From Treponema maltophilum ATCC 51939 (GTDB lineage Bacteria > Spirochaetota > Spirochaetia > Treponematales > Treponemataceae): a stretch of 64,000 nt of DNA. Below are positions 62,483 through 64,000 of this stretch, one piece after another (the stretch's first letter is position 1; the number at the start of each line of letters is the position of its first letter). The notes below the pieces were generated by a model. That model did not search any database and was not told the origin of the DNA. It saw only the letters and a program-made list of their open reading frames with translations. The stretch is from the NCBI RefSeq assembly GCF_000413055.1, contig NZ_KE332518.1, positions 1,117,583 to 1,181,582 of the forward strand, in the 5' to 3' direction. Both the position numbers and the translations under genes were made by a program.

Positions 62483-64000
62483 TTATTTTCTGGAAACCCG
62501 TCCGATCGGATTAACCGTTACGCTGTGCGCTTTGTACTTTCCGAACAGCACATTTACGGAAATACGCTTTTCTTGTTCTTTTGCTCTCCAACAAGGTTCA
62601 AGCATATTGTCATTCGTTGCAATAATCCAATCTTTGCAGTTTGAAGCCGCATATATCGGACGAATATCGATTTTATTCTCTTGCGATGCCGGAAGCCCTG
62701 CTATTCTGCAAAGATATGCTATGCCGTTTTCGGTGAACTCGAGGTAGTCGTCTTTATAGAGCATACAGATATACTTTGCCGCATCATGCGGTTTTTCCAA
62801 TTTTTTAGGTTTGTTGTTGACATCAAATTCATCGCGTCGGAGAAATGTCGCTTTGTATTCGGATTCCGCATTTTTCGTCTTTGACGGCATCTGCCAAACG
62901 ACGGCCGTCAAATAATCTTCAGGGCACAGGTAGCGGGGAACTGCGGAACTCGCAATCCTAATCGGTGTTTGTCCCCAGTTTATACAGCGTACCTTTACGA
63001 TGCGGTATTTTTTGCCGGGTTTACCTGCCGCGCTCGGTTTTCCGATCCATTCCGTTTCGCTGAATTTTTGCAGCTGTTCCGCAAAGGACAAATCGGCATG
63101 TTCTTTAATAAATGTTTTCAGTTTTTCTTTTATTTTTTCATCGACGATACTGTTTATGTTTTTCTCCGTAAGCGACACTATCGGCGTACGCGAAACATAG
63201 TATGTTTTAAAGACGTCCAATTTCGGAAACTCGGTTTTTAATGCGGCTTTTGCTTTTGTTAAATCGCCAAATTCGCGGTACTTTGTTTCAAACCGGGTAC
63301 GGACTACGTCGTCCTTTATCGATGCTATGTCGTCATCCGTTTGTATGGAATCGATATTGACTTTTTCAATCTTTTTTATTTTGCCGAGGAGCGTTTCTTT
63401 TGAAAGCTTTCCCTGCCGGCCGTGATCGGGTTTGAAACTGACCGTGATATGTTTTACTTTTTCGATCAATTCGCTGCGGAGTACGGGCATTTGCGGCACT
63501 TTGATCCTGTTTATTAAATGATTTTGATTTGATAAGGAAATCGCCTGTACCATATCGGGGTCAATCAATGCGATGACCGAAGCGTCGAGGGCATGATGAC
63601 GATGGTCGTAGCGGTTCTTTTTGTATTGGCCGATTTGCTCGTCTTTCAGTTCGAAATGCGTTATTTCGGTATCGCCGATTTCCCGTTTTAAAATCGAATC
63701 TATATTCCACTTGTCGCGCAGCAGTTTTGTCATACCTCCGTTGACCGACCACACATCTTTGCAGATGCATCGCAAATACCGCAGCGCGGAACGCGAAAGA
63801 TATGCATTGTCGGTAAGCTGACGCTGTATAAAAGAGCTGTCTTTTTCAAACTTTTCCATCGCTTTTTCCGCAAACAGCGCCCTTTTTGCAGGATTTTTTA
63901 ACGAATTTGCTCTTGCGCAAATATCATGCCAATTATACCCGTTCGGACTCGAACCGAAGGCTTCAAACGGCGAGCTGTTTCCTTTATCCCTATTGCAGCT
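62483..64000 (-). CDS. cas9: Cas9, type II-C, C-terminal 505 residues (cut by window edge)
   Basis: The frame enters at base 64000 and stops at 62483. It starts inside the HNH domain (SCNRDKGNSSPFEAFG), continues through the linker to RuvC-III with RYDHRHHALDASVIAL (catalytic His and Asp), then a long C-terminal region for PAM recognition (VRCINWGQTPIRIASSAVPR, TFLRRDEFDVNN). The compact RuvC-III to C-terminus distance and the gene order cas9-cas1-cas2 without csn2 or cas4 indicate II-C. The tracrRNA probably lies upstream of cas9, outside the window, as in Neisseria. The target motif cannot be predicted. Confidence 0.97.
   Translation of the reverse strand, partial: SCNRDKGNSSPFEAFGSSPNGYNWHDICARANSLKNPAKRALFAEKAMEKFEKDSSFIQRQLTDNAYLSRSALRYLRCICKDVWSVNGGMTKLLRDKWNIDSILKREIGDTEITHFELKDEQIGQYKKNRYDHRHHALDASVIALIDPDMVQAISLSNQNHLINRIKVPQMPVLRSELIEKVKHITVSFKPDHGRQGKLSKETLLGKIKKIEKVNIDSIQTDDDIASIKDDVVRTRFETKYREFGDLTKAKAALKTEFPKLDVFKTYYVSRTPIVSLTEKNINSIVDEKIKEKLKTFIKEHADLSFAEQLQKFSETEWIGKPSAAGKPGKKYRIVKVRCINWGQTPIRIASSAVPRYLCPEDYLTAVVWQMPSKTKNAESEYKATFLRRDEFDVNNKPKKLEKPHDAAKYICMLYKDDYLEFTENGIAYLCRIAGLPASQENKIDIRPIYAASNCKDWIIATNDNMLEPCWRAKEQEKRISVNVLFGKYKAHSVTVNPIGRVSRK

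Noticed and set aside
63925-63965. tRNA T-arm-like sequence GGTTCGAGTCC on the minus strand
   Set aside because: It lies inside the cas9 reading frame (FGSSPNGYNW), with no acceptor stem or other arms around it.

Overview
The window looks like chromosome of a host-associated treponeme (spirochaete). The pointers are a P83/100-family protein, the paired TIGR03545/TIGR03546 proteins, a phosphonate locus with the transaminase fused to the CMP-transferase as described for Treponema denticola PntC, and an outer-membrane-type surface polysaccharide locus. Genus level is inference from gene content; species cannot be read from the sequence.

1-16952 (all minus strand) is a surface-glycan locus. From its upstream end come PEP mutase, phosphonopyruvate decarboxylase and a PntC-transaminase fusion (CMP-activated 2-aminoethylphosphonate), an ABC-2 permease, a bifunctional fucokinase/GDP-fucose pyrophosphorylase, an AbiEii-type nucleotidyltransferase pair, RfbA and a Wzt-like ATPase. 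Then follows a very AT-rich block: TagF-like transferase, asparagine-synthase-like protein, TagD-like cytidylyltransferase, sulfotransferase, GT2 glycosyltransferase and two sugar ketoisomerase cupins. G+C drops abruptly inside the Wzt gene, as expected where the variable part of the locus is exchanged.

16966-57589 is mostly ordinary core genome: a winged-helix regulator with a palindromic operator candidate, aminotransferase, glycogen synthase, TIGR03546/03545, lipoate ligase and lipoyl synthase, P83/100, RlmD, PcnB, a RluA-type pseudouridine synthase, a strikingly degenerate Rnf-like operon (C-D-G-E-A, no B), a GH57-like protein with eroded motifs, MetG, a FemAB-like protein, a two-component system, RNase Z, and a GldA/GldFG/DUF4340 transporter. 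Several of these genes (rlmD, pcnB, the PAP2-like gene, metG, rnz) have sigma70-like promoters ending 6-8 bases before the start codon and no Shine-Dalgarno, so they are probably leaderless. A 343-bp element with 14-bp terminal inverted repeats and strong internal RNA structure lies at 31714-32056.

57600-64000 is an accessory island: AT-rich orphan genes, a SnoaL-like pseudogene, an aroH gene cut off exactly where a CRISPR-repeat-like sequence begins, three tandem promoter-hairpin-terminator cassettes that look like small RNA genes, a RelE-like/XRE toxin-antitoxin operon with two extra small genes and a clear operator, a phage-like gene remnant, and a type II-C CRISPR-Cas locus (six repeats, cas2, cas1, C-terminal part of cas9). 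Each CRISPR repeat carries its own promoter, which predicts roughly 24-nt guides starting inside each 30-nt spacer.
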